From an uncultured Brachyspira sp. (GTDB lineage: Bacteria; Spirochaetota; Brachyspiria; Brachyspirales; Brachyspiraceae): 11,080 bases of DNA. The first letter of the stretch is position 1. The number at the start of each line of letters is the position of its first letter. A program made the translations under genes and the position numbers. The DNA is taken from assembly GCA_934725655.1 (NCBI GenBank), contig CAKVCJ010000032.1, positions 1 to 11,080 on the forward strand, given 5' to 3'. Below are positions 1-5,953 of the stretch, one piece after another. The notes under the pieces were generated by a model. It ran no database searches and was not told the DNA's origin. It saw only the letters and a program-made list of their open reading frames with translations.

Positions 1-148
1 TCAAATTATTTTTATCTACTTCAAAAGCTAAATACACATAATCTAATGATAGTTTTTCAAAAGATTTATTATGCATAATAGGAGACAAACTATGTCTGCA
101 AGGCGAAGCAAAAAGTGCTGTTAATGTTGTTTTTGCTGTTATATTCAT
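1..148 (-). CDS. aroE: Shikimate dehydrogenase, N-terminal 49 residues (cut by window start)
   Basis: AroE reduces 3-dehydroshikimate to shikimate with NADPH in the cytoplasmic aromatic amino acid (chorismate) pathway. Only the start of the gene is inside the window; the remaining roughly 220 residues of a typical 270-290 aa enzyme lie to the left. Seen: the N-terminal beta strand ALFASP followed by HSLSPIMHN (residues 19-27), the shikimate-binding signature, in which Ser20 and Ser22 correspond to the two serines that bind the substrate carboxylate in E. coli AroE. The later YLAFEV (39-44) is also typical of the substrate domain. The ATG at 148-146 follows the stop of the upstream dehydratase gene by 7 bases, and an AGGA ribosome site overlaps that stop, so the two genes are probably co-transcribed and perhaps translationally coupled. 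The functional link to sugar-nucleotide synthesis is not obvious. Not in the ORF list because it is short and cut, but the match is clear. Confidence 0.88.
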   Translation of the reverse strand, partial: MNITAKTTLTALFASPCRHSLSPIMHNKSFEKLSLDYVYLAFEVDKNNL

Positions 149-155
149 TTTCAAA

Positions 156-1604
156 TTATCCTGTATATTCTTCTATATATCTTTTCATCAGCAGTTTTAT
201 TGTATCTTTATCGGCATCGAGTGAAGCTATATCGAATGCATCAATCATTATTTTGCGTTCCTCTGGAGTTAAGCATTGCACTGGGTCTTTTGCTATAAAT
301 AATTTTTTATACTGTGAAGGTATTAGAGTTTCATCGTCCATGAGAATCTCTTCATATAATTTTTCACCTTCTCTTATTCCTGTAAATATTATAGGAATAT
401 CTTTTTCTGTAAGCCCATACATTTTAAGCATATTTCTTGCTAAATCTAATATTTTTACAGGCTTTCCCATATCCAAAGTAAATATAACTCCATCATTAAG
501 CGTGCAAGCCTTTATTACAAGTCTTGCTGCTTCTCTTATAGACATGAAAAATCTCACCATTTCTGGGTGCGTTACTGTTAGAGGTTTGCCTTCTCTAATC
601 TGTCTTTCAAATACAGGTATCACGCTTCCGCTGCTTCCAAGAACATTACCAAACCTTGTTATCTTAAACTTAGTTATATTTTGTTCATGCGAGAGGGACA
701 TTATCATTCTTTCGCATATTCTTTTGCTTGCTCCCATAAGTGATGTCGGACGCACGGCTTTATCTGTTGATATAAAGATAAAGTTTTTAATATTGTTTTT
801 AATCGCTAATGTGGCTATATTTTCTGTTGCTAAAATATTATTTTTAATAGCTTCTTCCGGATATTCTTCCATAAACGGCAGATGTTTGTGTGCTGCTGCA
901 TGAAATATGATATCTGGATTTTCCTGCTTTAATATTTTATCTACTTTTACATAATCTCTAACATTAGATATAATATATTTAAACTTGTGTTTGTTTTTTT
1001 CATTTTTTCTATCATTCAAAGACATTATAAGACTATGTATAGCACCTTCAGAATTATCCAATGCCATTACTTTTTTTACAGGAAGTGTAACTAACTGCCT
1101 TACAAGCTCACTTCCAATAGATCCCCCTCCTCCCGTAACGAGTATTGTTTTATCTTTATAATAATCAGATATCTCTTTTTCATCAAAACCAATTTCCTCT
1201 CTTCCAAGCAAATCCGAAGGCTCTATGTTTCTAATATCTTTAATAGAAGCATTTCCTTTTATAATCTCAAAAAAGCATGGAAGTATTTTATATTTTATGC
1301 CTGTAGGATATATTATATCTAATATCTCAAGAAGTTCTCTTTGTTTAAGTGTAGGTATTGCTATAATAATTTCTTCTATTTCTATATTGTCATTTTTATA
1401 TTTATTTATGATTTTTTTTATATCTTTAACTTTACCTTCAACTTTTATAATATAATTATCAATATTGATTTCTTTTTTATTTTCATCATCATCTAAAAAG
1501 CAAAGTATATTATATTCATTACTATCATCAGAAGTTAATATTTCAGAAGCAAGAGTTTCACCAGCATTTCCAGCTCCGATAATAACAATATTTTTTTTAT
1601 TCAT
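156..1604 (-). CDS. Soluble CapD/FlaA1-class UDP-sugar 4,6-dehydratase (polysaccharide biosynthesis protein)
   Basis: Predicted NAD(P)-dependent dehydratase/epimerase acting on a UDP-HexNAc, making a deoxysugar precursor for surface glycan or glycoprotein. It has two Rossmann units. An N-terminal nucleotide-binding domain opens with IGAGNAG (9-15) and spans about residues 1-125. The catalytic SDR domain starts at about 150 with [10 protein letters not shown] (157-166), followed by FISTDKA (277-283) and SLMGASK (288-294). The usual catalytic Tyr of YxxxK is Met290, paired with Lys294; this Ser-Met-Lys triad is established for the long WbpM/PglF/CapD branch. Members of that branch usually carry four N-terminal membrane helices and exceed 600 aa; this 482-aa protein has none and should be cytosolic. 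Start: ATG at 1604 has GGGA six bases upstream. An in-frame TTG at 1616 would add four residues but overlaps that ribosome site, so it is less likely. The exact substrate cannot be read from sequence. Confidence 0.9.
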   Translation of the reverse strand: MNKKNIVIIGAGNAGETLASEILTSDDSNEYNILCFLDDDENKKEINIDNYIIKVEGKVKDIKKIINKYKNDNIEIEEIIIAIPTLKQRELLEILDIIYPTGIKYKILPCFFEIIKGNASIKDIRNIEPSDLLGREEIGFDEKEISDYYKDKTILVTGGGGSIGSELVRQLVTLPVKKVMALDNSEGAIHSLIMSLNDRKNEKNKHKFKYIISNVRDYVKVDKILKQENPDIIFHAAAHKHLPFMEEYPEEAIKNNILATENIATLAIKNNIKNFIFISTDKAVRPTSLMGASKRICERMIMSLSHEQNITKFKITRFGNVLGSSGSVIPVFERQIREGKPLTVTHPEMVRFFMSIREAARLVIKACTLNDGVIFTLDMGKPVKILDLARNMLKMYGLTEKDIPIIFTGIREGEKLYEEILMDDETLIPSQYKKLFIAKDPVQCLTPEERKIMIDAFDIASLDADKDTIKLLMKRYIEEYTG

Positions 1605-1635
1605 TAAATATCCCAAAATAATTTTTTAATAATTA

Positions 1636-1663
1636 ATTATAGTATAAATTTTTTATTATACAA
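1636..1663 (-). promoter_or_regulatory. Predicted sigma-70-type promoter of the dehydratase-aroE unit
   Basis: On the minus strand a perfect TATAAT (1641-1636) lies about 30 bases upstream of the dehydratase start codon. A weak -35 candidate TTGTAT (1663-1658) sits 16 bases before it. The -10 is strong and correctly placed; the -35 matches the consensus at only three positions. The TTACCGCACGGTAA palindrome of the left 83-base repeat (1678-1691) lies just upstream of this -35, so it could bind a regulator, but that is conjecture. Confidence 0.45.
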
Positions 1664-1677
1664 GTTTTTTAACTTAT

Positions 1678-1760
1678 TTACCGCACGGTAAGAAAATTTA
1701 TGTTTATAATATAATTTGTATTTCTATATTATTCTATATTTTGTTTTGATTTTCCGTGCG
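1678..1760 (+). repeat. 83-base intergenic repeat, left copy
   Basis: Opens with the palindrome TTACCGCACGGTAA (1678-1691, two-base centre) and closes with CCGTGCG (1754-1760), which is the reverse complement of CGCACGG at 1682-1688; the element is therefore bounded by a seven-base inverted repeat. Between them lies AT-rich sequence. It aligns without gaps to 2021-2103, with 13 mismatches by hand count (about 84% identity). No flanking target-site duplication is visible and no ORF is present. Candidate identities are a miniature mobile-element remnant, a dispersed palindromic repeat, or a protein-binding region duplicated in place. Confidence 0.8.
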
Positions 1761-1855
1761 TTATAAAACACACAAATTTAAAAAAAATTAGGGTGGGAGC
1801 TAATATTAGAGTTTAAAACAAAAAATGAATATAAAGCAAAAATGACAGTAAGAAC

Positions 1856-1917
1856 AAAAAAACTTGAGGGCGGGGAATTGTGATTAAAATTTTAAAACTA
1901 CTTACAAACCCCACCCT
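1856..1917 (-). terminator. Terminator-like hairpin on the minus strand
   Basis: Read on the minus strand, AGGGTGGGG (1917-1909) pairs with CCCCGCCCT (1875-1867) over nine bases with one U-G wobble. The 33-base loop is AT-rich. Four bases after the stem comes a run of seven T (1862-1856). This is the layout of an intrinsic terminator, although the loop is long. No annotated minus-strand gene lies immediately upstream, so if real it would end an unannotated minus-strand transcript starting between about 1920 and 2200, or block antisense transcription from the HAD promoter region. Confidence 0.35.
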
Positions 1918-1946
1918 ATATATCTATTGCTTAAATTTAAAATATA

Positions 1947-1982
1947 GCTGTTACTATTTATTATGCTTAAATTAGTAATAGC
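1947..1982. repeat. Imperfect inverted repeat (10-bp stem, 16-base loop)
   Basis: GCTGTTACTA (1947-1956) pairs with TAGTAATAGC (1973-1982) at all ten positions, one as G-U in plus-strand RNA. It sits between the third and fourth GC tracts of the non-coding island. There is no following T run, so a terminator role is not supported; it looks like a structural part of the island. Confidence 0.5.
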
Positions 1983-2020
1983 ACTGCCCGCCCAGAATTT
2001 TTATTAGAAATTGTATTTAT

Positions 2021-2103
2021 TTACCGCACGGTAAGAAAGTTCATATTTATAATTGAATTTGTATTTTAATTTTATTTTATATTTTATGTTGATTTATCGT
2101 GCG
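2021..2103 (+). repeat. 83-base intergenic repeat, right copy
   Basis: Same length and orientation as 1678-1760, offset by exactly 343 bases. It begins with the identical TTACCGCACGGTAA palindrome (2021-2034) and ends in CGTGCG (2098-2103), complementary to CGCACG at 2025-2030. Differences from the left copy lie mostly in the AT-rich interior, while the GC-rich ends are nearly unchanged, which suggests the ends are the functional part. The element finishes about 47 bases upstream of the -35 box of the HAD-kinase promoter. Confidence 0.8.
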
Positions 2104-2150
2104 CAGTGTTTATTCAATATTTAATTAGATAATTTAAAGTTTCAAAAAAC

Positions 2151-2178
2151 TTGACAAATACAACTATAAAAATATAAT
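2151..2178 (+). promoter_or_regulatory. Strong predicted promoter of the HAD phosphatase-kinase operon
   Basis: Consensus TTGACA (2151-2156), a 16-base AT spacer and consensus TATAAT (2173-2178). The expected transcript start near 2185 leaves a leader of about 20 bases containing AAGGA (2195-2199), six bases before the ATG at 2206. Both hexamers match the sigma-70 consensus exactly. Confidence 0.8.
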
Positions 2179-2205
2179 GAATATATTCTATTATAAGGAC
2201 ATAAA

Positions 2206-2820
2206 ATGATAAAAAATATTATATCAGATATAGGAAATGTGTTATTTAAGTTTGATGTAATTGATTTTCTTTATAAGCATACAGATAAAGTAGATGACGT
2301 AAATGAATTTTTAGATAATACTATAAGAGATAAAAATTGGAGTTTAATGGATAAGGGAGATTTATCGTTCAATGATGCTAAAAAATATTTTTTGAATGCT
2401 TGCCCAAAATATAAATTCATATTAAAGCAAATATTTGATTCTTATTTAACTGATGTATTGTCTATGCATCATAATATAGAAATATTAAAAGAATACAAAT
2501 TGAAAGGTTATAATATATATTATTTATCTAATATGCCCATAGAAACTTTTAATGCCATAAGAGAAAAAACAGACTTTTTTGATAATACATGCTCAGGCGG
2601 CATAATATCAGCTGATGTAAAAATAATAAAACCAACTAAAGCAATATATGAATTGCTGCTAAAAAGATATAAATTAAATGTAAAAGAATGCTTGTTCATA
2701 GATGATAATTTGGATAATGTTATAGCAGCTCAAAAAATAGGTATAAAATCTATACATCTGAAAAATATGGATGATTTATCTTTGGAATTAAAAAATATAG
2801 AGTATTATGAGAATAATTAA
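2206..2820 (+). CDS. HAD-superfamily phosphatase, YihX-like
   Basis: Predicted cytoplasmic Mg2+-dependent phosphomonoesterase of 204 aa. HAD motifs in order: I, SDIGNVLFKFD, with the nucleophile Asp8; II, YLSN, with Ser108; III, IKPTKAIYEL, with Lys142; IV, FIDDNLDN, with Asp166 and Asp167. A helical cap lies between motifs I and II (about 17-95). Position +2 of motif I is Gly10 rather than the usual general-acid Asp. The same DxGNV form occurs in YihX-type sugar-phosphate phosphatases and in relatives annotated as epoxide-hydrolase-like, so the gene need not be inactive, but the substrate is unknown; sugar phosphate is a guess from family. The start is set by AAGGA six bases upstream and a consensus promoter. 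The last 14 bases overlap the start of the histidine kinase gene in another frame, implying translational coupling. Confidence 0.85.
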   Translation: MIKNIISDIGNVLFKFDVIDFLYKHTDKVDDVNEFLDNTIRDKNWSLMDKGDLSFNDAKKYFLNACPKYKFILKQIFDSYLTDVLSMHHNIEILKEYKLKGYNIYYLSNMPIETFNAIREKTDFFDNTCSGGIISADVKIIKPTKAIYELLLKRYKLNVKECLFIDDNLDNVIAAQKIGIKSIHLKNMDDLSLELKNIEYYENN

Positions 2821-4576
2821 AGAGTTTTTTATAAAGATTAAGAATCGTTACGGCGGTTTATATTTATCAATAGTTTCTATATTCGTATTATTAGATTTAA
2901 TTGCTTCTATATATATAAGCAGTTTTGTATATGAGCCTAATACTACTAATTTACTATATATGTTTTTTACTTTTTTCTTACCGTCATCAAGCATTATAGT
3001 AGGTGTATTAATTATTATTAAATTTGTATTAGAAGCCCTCAAAAAAAAAGAAGGCTCTCATCTTAAGCTTGCTATGGTATCGATAATGGCTTTTATGACT
3101 GTTATCACAAGTTTGCTTATCAGTAAGATGTCATATTATATTATAGAATCTAATCTGAACTTATTTACTGATAAAAGTATTAATGACTCTCTTTCATATA
3201 TCATAGAAGTATCTAATGATGATATAATCAATAAACAAGATAGTATATTAAATAGCATATCGAATGTATCAGTAAATTATTTAAATAATATAGATTTGTC
3301 TGATACTGCTAAAATAAGCAATATAATATATAGAGATAATATTTTTACCAATATAATTTTTGTATCTAATTCATATTACGGATACAGTACTGTTTTATTT
3401 AATTCTCAAAATTATATTCCACTCGATATTAATTACAGATTTTCTTTGGACAAGATTACATTTGCAAATAGTGAATATAATGGACTATTTTATATTAATG
3501 CTATAGTTCCATTAAGAGATGTAAATCATTATGCTATTATTTTTGAAAGTATGCCTAGTAATTATATTAATGTTAGAAATAATGCTTTAAATGCTTTTAG
3601 GATATACAACTCTATCAATATGTTTACAGGAGAGTTCTCTATAGTTTTAAAACTTTTATATGTTTTCACATTAGGGATATCCACTTTTATATCTATAATT
3701 TTTGGCATCATATTTTCTAGTTTTATAACCAGACCTATCAGTTTGCTTCTTAATGCTACTAACTCTATTATTAATTCAGATTTTAATGTTGAGATGAAAT
3801 TCTCTGGGGTTCATGATCTCAGGAACTTAATATATAGATTTAATGTTATGGCTAGGGCTTTAAAGTATCATAGGGATAAAGAAAAAATACGAATATCATT
3901 AGAGACTTGGAAAGAGGCCGCTATTAAAGTAGCACATGAAATAAAAAATCCGCTTATGCCTATTATGATGAATGCTGAATTAATTGAAAAAAAATTAAAG
4001 AACAATATGTCAGATGAAGAATTGAATAAGATAAAAAAGTATGCGGATGTTATTATTAAAAATTCTAATACTATATTATCTTTAGTAAAATCTTTTTCTG
4101 AATTCTCCTTTAATATCAAACTTTCTGATGAAAAAGAATCTATTAATAATGTTCTCATAGAGGTTTATGAGTCTTTTAGAAATACACAAAACATAAAATT
4201 TCAAACTTCTTTTTCTAAGCTCGATTGTTTTATTAAAATGGATAGAGAAAAATTAATAATGGCTTTTAGAAACATAATAAAAAATGCTATAGAAGCTATG
4301 GAAAATAATAATAAAGAGTCAATAATATATTTATCTAGTTATCATGAAGTATTAGATTCCCGTGAATTTTTTACTGTTAGTATTACTGATACTGGCAATG
4401 GCATAGAAAAAAAAGATTTAAAAAGAATTTTTGAACCATATTTTACATCTAAAGACAAAGGTACAGGAATAGGACTTTCTATAGTAGAAAAGATTATTAA
4501 TGAACATAATGGAATAATAGATATAGATTCTATGATTGGAGAAGGAAGTACATTTTTTATTAGATTTGAAATTTAA
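2807..4576 (+). CDS. NtrY-like membrane sensor histidine kinase
   Basis: 589-aa sensor kinase that autophosphorylates on His and passes phosphate to a response regulator. Hydrophobic helices are at about 16-41, 46-76 and 86-107. An extracytoplasmic sensor region spans about 108-278. A fourth helix (281-307) leads into a HAMP linker (about 308-355, starting FITRP). The kinase core has the H-box VAHEIKNP (His377), N-box RNIIKNAIEA (Asn493), G1 DTGNG (528-532), F-box FEPYF (542-546) and G2 KGTGIGLS (551-558), so all catalytic motifs are intact. Layout and H-box resemble NtrY, but there is no room for the PAS domain that NtrY usually has between HAMP and HisKA. The start overlaps the HAD gene by 14 bases with only a weak AGAG site, fitting coupled translation. 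No NtrX-type regulator with an output domain is next to it; the only receiver-like gene, convergent 4 bases away, is degenerate. Confidence 0.9.
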   Translation: MRIIKEFFIKIKNRYGGLYLSIVSIFVLLDLIASIYISSFVYEPNTTNLLYMFFTFFLPSSSIIVGVLIIIKFVLEALKKKEGSHLKLAMVSIMAFMTVITSLLISKMSYYIIESNLNLFTDKSINDSLSYIIEVSNDDIINKQDSILNSISNVSVNYLNNIDLSDTAKISNIIYRDNIFTNIIFVSNSYYGYSTVLFNSQNYIPLDINYRFSLDKITFANSEYNGLFYINAIVPLRDVNHYAIIFESMPSNYINVRNNALNAFRIYNSINMFTGEFSIVLKLLYVFTLGISTFISIIFGIIFSSFITRPISLLLNATNSIINSDFNVEMKFSGVHDLRNLIYRFNVMARALKYHRDKEKIRISLETWKEAAIKVAHEIKNPLMPIMMNAELIEKKLKNNMSDEELNKIKKYADVIIKNSNTILSLVKSFSEFSFNIKLSDEKESINNVLIEVYESFRNTQNIKFQTSFSKLDCFIKMDREKLIMAFRNIIKNAIEAMENNNKESIIYLSSYHEVLDSREFFTVSITDTGNGIEKKDLKRIFEPYFTSKDKGTGIGLSIVEKIINEHNGIIDIDSMIGEGSTFFIRFEI

Positions 4577-4580
4577 TGTT

Positions 4581-4937
4581 TTATTTGTTTATGTCTTTAA
4601 GTATTTTATTTATATTTGAGCTTGGATTTATATATTTAATATCTAATTTTTTAGCTTCTTCTTTAAAGTTTTTATCTATATTTTCTGATATAAAAAAGAT
4701 TTTATAATTTGAATTATTATTAGCTTTTTTTAATTCGGTAATAAATTCTATAACATTAATCCATACTAAATTAGGATTAAATATTAAAGTTTCTATATTA
4801 TACTTATAGATTTTACTCATAAGTTCATATAAATTTTCAGCTGTTAAGACTTTAATAGAAAAACTTTCAAGAGAAGCTTTAATTTTATTAAGGCTAATAC
4901 CATCATCATCTACTAGTATAACAGTATTCTCTTTCAT
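4581..4937 (-). CDS. Degenerate receiver-domain protein (pseudo-receiver)
   Basis: 118-aa stand-alone protein with the receiver fold pattern: beta1 VILVDDD gives the acidic pocket (Asp10-12), and hydrophobic strands recur at about 50-53, 79-83 and 101-103. The phosphoacceptor position after strand 3 is Asn54 (LIFNPN) instead of Asp, and the conserved Lys after strand 5 is Asn104 (YINP). Ser84 stands at the Thr/Ser switch. It should therefore not be phosphorylated in the normal way and has no output domain. Start: the ATG at 4937 is chosen because the longer in-frame extension up to 5006 runs through tRNA-Leu. Its ribosome site is weak (GGA about 10 bases upstream). It converges on the histidine kinase with only four bases between stop codons. 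It begins 29 bases after tRNA-Leu on the same strand and has no promoter of its own in that gap. A role as binding partner or phosphate-independent modulator of the kinase is inference. Confidence 0.78.
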   Translation of the reverse strand: MKENTVILVDDDGISLNKIKASLESFSIKVLTAENLYELMSKIYKYNIETLIFNPNLVWINVIEFITELKKANNNSNYKIFFISENIDKNFKEEAKKLDIKYINPSSNINKILKDINK

Positions 4938-4966
4938 AAAATAATCCGAAGAATTGAAAATAAATG

Positions 4967-5050
4967 TACCGAGAGAGGGAATCGAACCCTCACTGAGTCG
5001 CCCCAATCAGATTTTGAGTCTGACGTGTCTACCAATTTCACCATCTCGGC
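4967..5050 (-). tRNA. tRNA-Leu (anticodon CAA)
   Basis: An 84-base class II tRNA folds fully by hand. Acceptor GCCGAGA pairs with TCTCGGT (first pair G-U). The anticodon stem TCAGA/TCTGA encloses loop CTCAAAA with anticodon CAA, reading UUG. A long variable arm (about 15 bases) typical of Leu follows. The T stem GAGGG/CCCTC encloses TTCGATT, and the discriminator is A. The long variable arm and A73 support Leu. The 3' CCA is not encoded (next bases are CAT), so it must be added by nucleotidyltransferase. Confidence 0.96.
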
Positions 5051-5066
5051 TTAAAAAAGCATTTTA

Positions 5067-5095
5067 ATTATACTTTATAATAATATAAAAATCAA
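5067..5095 (-). promoter_or_regulatory. Predicted promoter of tRNA-Leu and probably the pseudo-receiver gene
   Basis: On the minus strand TTGATT (5095-5090), a 17-base spacer and TATAAT (5072-5067) lie just upstream of the tRNA 5' end at 5050, the expected place for a stable-RNA promoter. With no terminator or second promoter visible between tRNA and the following ORF, it likely also transcribes that gene. Confidence 0.65.
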
Positions 5096-5286
5096 GTCTA
5101 TTTTATAATATTATAATAATAAATAATTAATATGAATATATAGTATTTTTATAGAATATCAAAATATACATAAATTTAATTATTCTGCTTTCAAAAGAAT
5201 TTATCCAGTTTATTCATTAGAAAAGATGAAAAAATATTATATTATTATATAATACTAAAAATTATTATAATAAAGGAAATACACAA

Positions 5287-5787
5287 ATGAAAGCATTAAT
5301 TATTACAGATAATTACTTTGAAGATTCAGAATTATTTTATCCCTATTTCAGATTAGTAGAAGAAGGCATAGAAGTTGATATAGCAGCTCTAAACAAGGGA
5401 GAAATTAAAGGAGAATATTTTTTCAAAGTTGAAGCAAAATTAGATTTTTCAGAAGTAGAGCCTTCAAATTATAAGGCATTAATAATACCCGGAGGCAGAG
5501 CACCTGAAGCTATAAGAGGAAATGAAAATGTAAAAAAAATAATTAAATATTTCGTTGATAATAACCTCACTATAGGAGCTATTTGTCATGGACAGCAGAC
5601 TTTAATATCAGCAAAAGTATTGGAAGGAAAAGATGCCACTTGCTATATAGGCATAAAAGATGATTTAATGAATGCTAAAGCTAATTATAAAGATGAAAGA
5701 GTAGTGGTATGCGGAAATATTATCACTTCAAGATGTCCAGATGATTTGCCTTATTTCGCTAAAGAGATAATCAAGAAATTAAAATAA
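5287..5787 (+). CDS. DJ-1/PfpI family cysteine hydrolase
   Basis: 166-aa cytoplasmic protein of the class I glutamine amidotransferase-like fold. Length and key positions coincide with archaeal PfpI-type proteins: nucleophile Cys100 and His101 in GAICHGQQ (97-104), and Glu74 in GGRAPEAI (69-76), which in the family completes the active site from a neighbouring subunit. Glu12 (FEDSEL) is the conserved residue that hydrogen-bonds the nucleophilic Cys. Family members are reported as intracellular peptidases, glyoxalase III or protein/nucleotide deglycase-like enzymes; the activity of this one cannot be assigned further. AAAGGA lies about nine bases before the ATG. A TATAAT at 5248-5253 is a plausible -10, but no good -35 accompanies it. 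The gene is monocistronic, ending at a strong hairpin. Confidence 0.9.
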   Translation: MKALIITDNYFEDSELFYPYFRLVEEGIEVDIAALNKGEIKGEYFFKVEAKLDFSEVEPSNYKALIIPGGRAPEAIRGNENVKKIIKYFVDNNLTIGAICHGQQTLISAKVLEGKDATCYIGIKDDLMNAKANYKDERVVVCGNIITSRCPDDLPYFAKEIIKKLK

Positions 5788-5800
5788 TATATAAATAATA

Positions 5801-5840
5801 TTAAAAAACCTCATACTTAAAAAAGCATGAGGTTTTTTAA
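5801..5840. terminator. Bidirectional intrinsic terminator between pfpI-like gene and purD
   Basis: TTAAAAAACCTCAT (5801-5814) and ATGAGGTTTTTTAA (5827-5840) form a perfect 14-bp stem with a 12-base loop. The stem ends in an A/T run on each side, so it works as a terminator in both directions. It follows the DJ-1/PfpI stop by 13 bases. In the other direction it is about 115 bases past the purD stop, the only good terminator for purD. Confidence 0.85.
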
Positions 5841-5953
5841 TGATTAATCTTTAATTAAAAGAAAGTTATTTTGTGGTTTAGTTAAAGTGCTTGTTTAATA
5901 ATATAAACTATCAAACAAGAATTTATTTTGATACTAATAATTTTAATTAATTT

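Larger units (their letters stand above)
1789..1993. other. Non-coding island with four interleaved G-rich/C-rich tracts
   Basis: Most of the 600-base gene-free gap (1605-2205) is plain AT-rich DNA; this part is not. It contains GGGTGGG (1791-1797), GGGCGGGG (1868-1875), CCCCACCC (1909-1916) and CCCGCCC (1987-1993), which stand out in such AT-rich DNA. Tract 1 with flanks (TAGGGTGGG, 1789-1797) is perfectly complementary to tract 3 (1910-1918), and tract 2 is perfectly complementary to tract 4 over seven bases. These pairings cross one another. Nested alternatives need a G-U wobble (1 with 4 in plus RNA; 2 with 3 in minus RNA). A further imperfect hairpin lies at 1947-1982. Only micro-ORFs of 6 and 13 codons are present. 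The island may encode a structured RNA, or be a composite of intergenic repeats. Confidence 0.6.

Noticed and set aside
741..747. CGCACGG inside the dehydratase gene, resembling the end of the 83-base repeat
   Set aside because: The match is only seven bases, lies in conserved coding sequence (near the [10 protein letters not shown] region) and has none of the repeat's flanks.
115..903. 262-codon plus-strand open frame
   Set aside because: It is antisense to the clear dehydratase gene, with low-complexity Ile/Ser/Leu-rich translation and no ribosome site or recognisable domain.
1825..1883. Two overlapping micro-ORFs (6 and 13 codons, ATGA overlap) in the non-coding island
   Set aside because: No ribosome site, very short, and the second runs through the GGGCGGGG tract; more likely chance in a structured non-coding region.
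1605..2205. CRISPR array or complete insertion sequence in the large intergenic gap
   Set aside because: Only two long repeat copies 343 bases apart, no regular spacers, no transposase ORF and no target-site duplication.
4938..5006. N-terminal extension of the pseudo-receiver frame
   Set aside because: The extension lies within tRNA-Leu; the ATG at 4937 starts just before the receiver beta-1 strand.
5890..5919. Seven-base inverted repeat CTTGTTT / AAACAAG downstream of purD
   Set aside because: Short AT-rich stem with a 16-base loop and no T run on either strand; not a convincing terminator next to the far better hairpin at 5801-5840.
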